Assembly: GCA_023228945.1 (NCBI GenBank)
Contig: JALOAI010000018.1
Location: forward strand, 1-64,000
Direction: 5' to 3'
DNA length: 64,000 nt
Origin: Pigmentiphaga sp.
Lineage (GTDB): Bacteria; Pseudomonadota; Gammaproteobacteria; Burkholderiales; Burkholderiaceae_B
A model generated the notes under the pieces. The model saw only the letters and a list, made by a program, of their open reading frames with translations. It was not told the DNA's origin and searched no databases. Shown here one piece after another: positions 60,649 through 64,000 of the stretch. Both the position numbers and the translations under genes were made by a program. Every line of letters begins with the position of its first letter. Position 1 is the first letter of the stretch.

Positions 60649-61544
60649 CAGCGCTCTCCCCGGCTGCCGACGAAGTGTTCGACGGGCCGGGGCGGGCGGC
60701 GCAGCAGTTGGGCTACAACACTGGAATCGCCCACGCTGCCCTGGTTGAGCATGGCCAGCGTGTCGGTGTCGAGCGCGACGCCCGGCAGATACGAGCCCAG
60801 GCGGGCGGCAGTTTCAATCAGGGGCATGGGAATGGGAAGAAAGCGGGCGGGGCGACGAATACCCAGGGCATGCCGCAGTTTCGCATAGAACTCGCGCAAG
60901 CTGAGGGCCTCGGGGCCCACGAAATCGAGCGGGCCGGTGGCCATGGTTTCGGATTCGAGCAACTCGACCACGGCATCGGCGAGATCATGGACATGGATGG
61001 GCTGCAGCTGCTGCAACCCATCGCCCGGCAGCGGGATCAGCGGCAGATGGGCCATCGTCCGGAATAGCTGTGCGCTGGCGCTGCCTTTGCCGAAGATGAC
61101 CGACGGGCGCACGATGGCGGCCGGTATGCCCAGCGAAAGCAGATGCTGGTCGGCGGCGCTTTTGCTGCGTTGATAAGGTGTGCCGGCGGGATGGTCGGCT
61201 CCCAGCGCCGAGATCTGCACGATGCGTCGAACCCCGGCCTGGGCGGCGGCGTCGAACAGCGCCGCCGGCGCACGATGATGGATGAGCTCGAAGGGCTGGC
61301 GGCGGCTTTCGCGCAGGATACCCACCGCGTTGATGACGACGTCCATGCCGCCTGCCAGAGGCAGCCAGTCGGCGGCGCGGGTAGCCAGGGTGAAATCGGC
61401 CGCCTTCGCGCACAGCGTGGGCGATACGCGATGCGCGCGGGACGGGTGGCGTACCGCTGCGTGGACTTCGTGGCCAGCGGCTTCGAGGGCGTTGGCGAGA
61501 TGGCGGCCGACAAAGCCGGTGGCGCCGGCGAGCAGGATTTTCAT
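60648..61544 (-). CDS. NDUFA9-like NAD(P)-binding protein
   Basis: The 298-residue atypical short-chain dehydrogenase has MKILLAGATGFVGRHLANALEAAGHEV (GxxGxxG) and VVINAVGIL. A conserved segment IPAAIVRPSVIFGKGSASAQLFRTMAHLPLIPLPGDG is typical of complex I NDUFA9-like and NmrA-type proteins. The usual Tyr-x-x-x-Lys may be YQRSK. Its function is probably non-respiratory in bacteria. It is coupled to rfbD by a TGATG-like one-base overlap. Confidence 0.82.
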   Translation of the reverse strand: MKILLAGATGFVGRHLANALEAAGHEVHAAVRHPSRAHRVSPTLCAKAADFTLATRAADWLPLAGGMDVVINAVGILRESRRQPFELIHHRAPAALFDAAAQAGVRRIVQISALGADHPAGTPYQRSKSAADQHLLSLGIPAAIVRPSVIFGKGSASAQLFRTMAHLPLIPLPGDGLQQLQPIHVHDLADAVVELLESETMATGPLDFVGPEALSLREFYAKLRHALGIRRPARFLPIPMPLIETAARLGSYLPGVALDTDTLAMLNQGSVGDSSVVAQLLRRPPRPVEHFVGSRGER

Positions 61545-61628
61545 GCGGAACCCTTCGGAGCGGGGCTAGCCTCGCGGTGGCGGGTAATGCTGAGACATTA
61601 CCGGCCGGCGGGGGTTCCGGCAAGGGCG

Positions 61629-63236
61629 TTATCCCTCGCTCTTGAGCCGATGCCGCTGCAGCTTGCCGCTCTCGGTGCGCGGCAGCGCATCCACGTAGCG
61701 GATCGAACGCGGGTATTTATAGGGCGCCACGGTTTCCTTCACGAACTTCTGCAGCTCGGCGGTCATGGCGTCGTTGCCCTGGTGGCCGGGCTTCAGCACG
61801 ACGAAGGCGCGGATGATCTGGCCGCGGTCGTCGTCGGGCACGCCCACCACGCCGCACTCGGCCACCGCCGGATGGGCCAGCAGCGCCCACTCCACCTCGG
61901 GGCTGGAGACGTTGTAGCCCGAGGTGACGATGATGTCGTCGACCCGCGCCACGTAGTGGAAATAGCCGTCTTCGTCCATCCAGAAGGCATCGCCGGGGAG
62001 GTTCCAGCCGTTGCGGACGTAATTCTTCTGGCGATCGTCGGCCAGGTAGCGGCAGCCAGTGGGGCCCTTGACGGCCAGCATGCCGACTTCGCCCGGCGGC
62101 AGGGGGTTCATGTCGTCGTCCACCACCATGGCGCGGTAGCCGGGCAGCACCTTGCCGATCGAGCCGGGGCGGAAGTCGTCGGGGCTGGAGGCGATGTAGA
62201 TGTGGATCAGCTCGGTGCCGCCGATGCCGTCGTGGATCTCGATGCCGGAGGCTTCGCGCCAGCGGCGGCGGGTGTCGTCGGGCAGGGCCTCGCCGGCGGA
62301 GACACACTTCTTGAGGCTCGAGATGTCGTAGCGGTCGACCAGGTTGGCCATCTGGCGGTAGGCGGTGGGCGAGGTAAAGCAGATGGTGGCGCGGTGATCC
62401 TGGATGGCCTTCATCAGCGGCTCGGGCGCCAGGCGTTCGATCAGCACGGTGCTGGCGCGGGCCCAGAGCGGGAAACACAGCATGCCGCCCAGGCCGAAGG
62501 TGAAGGCCAGCGGCGGAGTGCCGATGAAAACGTCGTCGGCCGTGGGCTTGAGGCAATGGCGCGGGAAGACTTCGCACATCGCCATGACGTCGCGGTGGAA
62601 ATGCACGGTGCCCTTGGGCACGCCTGTGGTACCGGAGGTGAAGCCGATGAGGGCGGGATCGGTGGCGGCGGTGACGATGGCCTCGAAAGTGCCCGGCTTG
62701 CCGGCCATGGCGGCTTCGAGATCGCCGCCTTCGCCGAAGTACCTGGCTTGCTGTAGGTAGGGGGAATCCTGGCGCGCCAGTTCGAGCTCTTCGGCCAGGG
62801 ATTTATCGCACAGCACATGGCTCACCTGGGCCAGTTTGGCAATGTCTTTCAGCTCTTTGGCGCGCAGCAGCGGCATGGTGCCCACAGCGATGCCCCCCGC
62901 CTTGATGACCGCCAGCCACGAGGCCGCGAGCATGGGCGAATTGCCGCCGCGCAGCAGCACGCGGTTGCCTGGAACCAGGCCGAGATCCTCGACCAGGACG
63001 CGGGCCAACTGGTTGACGATGGCCTGGAGTTCGCGATATGTCCAGCGGAGGTCCTGGCCCAGGATGGCCGGCCGGTCGCCATGCCCTTCGGTAATCGCCA
63101 GGTCGAGCAATTGGGTGGTGGCGTTGAGACGCTCGGGAAACTGCAGCTCCGGCTGGTCGAACAGAAACTCGGGCCAGTCGGCGGGGGGCGGCAGGTTATC
63201 GAGGACGAAGGTGTCGCGATGGGCGGTGTAGGGCAT
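61629..63236 (-). CDS. Benzoate/2-aminobenzoate-type CoA ligase
   Basis: The 535-residue adenylate-forming enzyme has the P-loop GFTSGTTGVPKGTVHFH, the aromatic-ligase segment GIGGTELIHIYIASSPDDFRPGSIGK, YVRNGWNLPGDAFWMDEDGYFHYVARVDDIIVTSGYNVSSPEVE, and the C-terminal catalytic Lys in RTESGKLQRH. These fit the benzoate-CoA ligase family. Its divergent neighbour is an anthraniloyl-CoA/salicylyl-CoA monooxygenase-type gene, so 2-aminobenzoate or salicylate is the best substrate guess. Confidence 0.87.
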   Translation of the reverse strand: MPYTAHRDTFVLDNLPPPADWPEFLFDQPELQFPERLNATTQLLDLAITEGHGDRPAILGQDLRWTYRELQAIVNQLARVLVEDLGLVPGNRVLLRGGNSPMLAASWLAVIKAGGIAVGTMPLLRAKELKDIAKLAQVSHVLCDKSLAEELELARQDSPYLQQARYFGEGGDLEAAMAGKPGTFEAIVTAATDPALIGFTSGTTGVPKGTVHFHRDVMAMCEVFPRHCLKPTADDVFIGTPPLAFTFGLGGMLCFPLWARASTVLIERLAPEPLMKAIQDHRATICFTSPTAYRQMANLVDRYDISSLKKCVSAGEALPDDTRRRWREASGIEIHDGIGGTELIHIYIASSPDDFRPGSIGKVLPGYRAMVVDDDMNPLPPGEVGMLAVKGPTGCRYLADDRQKNYVRNGWNLPGDAFWMDEDGYFHYVARVDDIIVTSGYNVSSPEVEWALLAHPAVAECGVVGVPDDDRGQIIRAFVVLKPGHQGNDAMTAELQKFVKETVAPYKYPRSIRYVDALPRTESGKLQRHRLKSEG

Positions 63237-63473
63237 GGTGAGTACGGCGCAATCCTAGGCTATCGAAGTGTCAACTATGCGATCTCTATCTTTTAGTTGT
63301 CAAGTAATTGTTTTCCCGGATAACCTTGATGTATGGCAATAAAAAGTCGTGATCAGGGGCTTGCGTATCGACGGATGTGATCGGTAAAATGCTTTAGAAC
63401 TAAATTAATTTTTGCCATGCCGCTGGTGTGTCCGCACCCGGTACCCCACACACGTTTCCCATCCGGAGATCGC
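63237..63473. promoter_or_regulatory. Divergent promoter region of the aromatic-CoA genes
   Basis: This 237-bp gap between the CoA ligase (minus) and the monooxygenase (plus) is markedly AT-rich, especially 63280-63310 and 63390-63415, and should hold promoters for both. No clear operator palindrome could be assigned. A GGAG ribosome site lies 7 nt before the ATG at 63474. Confidence 0.5.
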
Positions 63474-64000
63474 ATGAAAATCGTTTGCATTGGAGGCGGC
63501 CCCGCCGGCCTGTACTTTGCGCTGCTGATGAAGCAGCAAAACCCTGCTCACGACATCACCGTGGTGGAGCGAAACCGGCCCTACGACACCTTCGGCTGGG
63601 GCGTGGTGTTTTCCGACCAAACGCTGGGCAATCTACGCGCCGCCGACGAAAAAACCGCCACCCAGATCCTCGACGCCTTCAATCACTGGGACGACATCGA
63701 AGTCCTGATCGAAGGCCACAGCGTGCTGTCCAGCGGCCATGGCTTCTGCGGCATCGGCCGCAAGCGGCTGCTCAACATCCTGCAGGCCCGCTGCGAAGAG
63801 CTCGGCGTGAAGCTGGTGTTTGAAACCGACGTCGAGAGCGACGAAGACTACCCCGACGCCGATCTCATCATCGCCTGCGATGGCCTCAACAGCCGCATCC
63901 GCACCAAATACGCCGATACCTACCAGCCCGACATCGACGTGCGCGATTGCCGCTTCGTCTGGCTGGGCACCAAAAAGCTGTTCGAGCCCTTCACCTTCGC
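63474..64000 (+). CDS. Anthraniloyl-CoA/salicylyl-CoA monooxygenase-type flavoprotein (N-terminal part)
   Basis: The frame is open to the window end, giving 175 residues. The N-terminus MKIVCIGGGPAGLYFALLMK is an FAD dinucleotide-binding motif. It is followed by HDITVVERNRPYDTFGWGVVFSDQTLGNL, a segment I associate with 2-aminobenzoyl-CoA monooxygenase/reductase and salicylyl-CoA 5-hydroxylase. DLIIACDGLNSRIRTKYADTY is the flavin DG-type motif. Such proteins hydroxylate the CoA-activated ring, and the long forms have a C-terminal old-yellow-enzyme-like domain that would lie outside the window. The divergent CoA ligase supplies the likely substrate. Confidence 0.85.
   Translation, partial: MKIVCIGGGPAGLYFALLMKQQNPAHDITVVERNRPYDTFGWGVVFSDQTLGNLRAADEKTATQILDAFNHWDDIEVLIEGHSVLSSGHGFCGIGRKRLLNILQARCEELGVKLVFETDVESDEDYPDADLIIACDGLNSRIRTKYADTYQPDIDVRDCRFVWLGTKKLFEPFTF

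Noticed and set aside
61143..62756. 537-codon plus-strand frame opposite the CoA ligase
   Set aside because: It is antisense to the ligase and the NDUFA9-like gene; repetitive composition and no motifs.

Overview
The window is high-GC chromosomal DNA from a betaproteobacterium, most likely Burkholderiales / Alcaligenaceae (Bordetella-Achromobacter-like). The placement rests on the mnmG-rsmG-parA-parB block followed by atpIBEFHAGDC, a Rep/PriA pair, and four orphan Bug-type (TctC) solute receptors in 17 kb. No rRNA, CRISPR or prophage was seen. This is judged from gene content and order only; no database search was possible.

Layout. 1-3.4 kb: tRNA-Arg(CCG), a membrane-anchored dihaem cytochrome c, and ftsE-ftsX. 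3.4-4.0 kb: a gene-free, AT-rich stretch with DnaA-box-like sites and a long imperfect direct repeat, a good oriC candidate. 4.1-6.5 kb: a PLP aminotransferase, a divergent cold-shock-like protein and a GntR regulator. 6.5-11.7 kb: a GC-rich repeat, a parS cluster, then mnmG, rsmG, parA and parB. 11.8-16.1 kb: a hydroxy-acid/aldehyde oxidation block (FAD oxidase, aldehyde dehydrogenase, FMN hydroxy-acid dehydrogenase) lying between parB and atpI. 16.4-23.9 kb: the complete F1Fo ATP synthase operon with a strong terminator. 24-33.7 kb: an MFS transporter, a polytopic membrane protein, a pseudo-receiver/Fis-type regulator, hemE, a second region with DnaA-box-like sites, priA and rep.

33.7-50.4 kb is accessory DNA. 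An AbiEi/AbiEii toxin-antitoxin cassette is bracketed by identical 28-bp direct repeats that belong to a dispersed repeat family. Next come a probable aromatic catabolic cluster (Bug receptor, VOC protein, flavin hydroxylase, alpha/beta hydrolase, IclR), a broken Rpn-family nuclease gene, an aminotransferase, and a tightly overlapping five-gene operon (CoA-transferase, TauE/SafE permease, MaoC-type hydratase, Bug receptor, enoyl-CoA hydratase) with a divergent LysR. 50.5-54.4 kb holds a Y1/RAYT-like protein lacking its catalytic residues, two more Bug receptors and another LysR. 54.4-61.5 kb returns to housekeeping genes (ferredoxin, coaD, rsmD, ftsY, malic enzyme, MarR, rfbD-like and NDUFA9-like proteins). 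The right edge carries a benzoate/2-aminobenzoate-type CoA ligase divergent from the start of an anthraniloyl-CoA/salicylyl-CoA monooxygenase-type flavoprotein.

The core is a replication-origin neighbourhood: candidate oriC, parS sites and the ParAB segregation proteins lie within 9 kb of one another. The accessory blocks look like regulated import-plus-CoA or import-plus-oxygenase modules for organic acids and aromatics.
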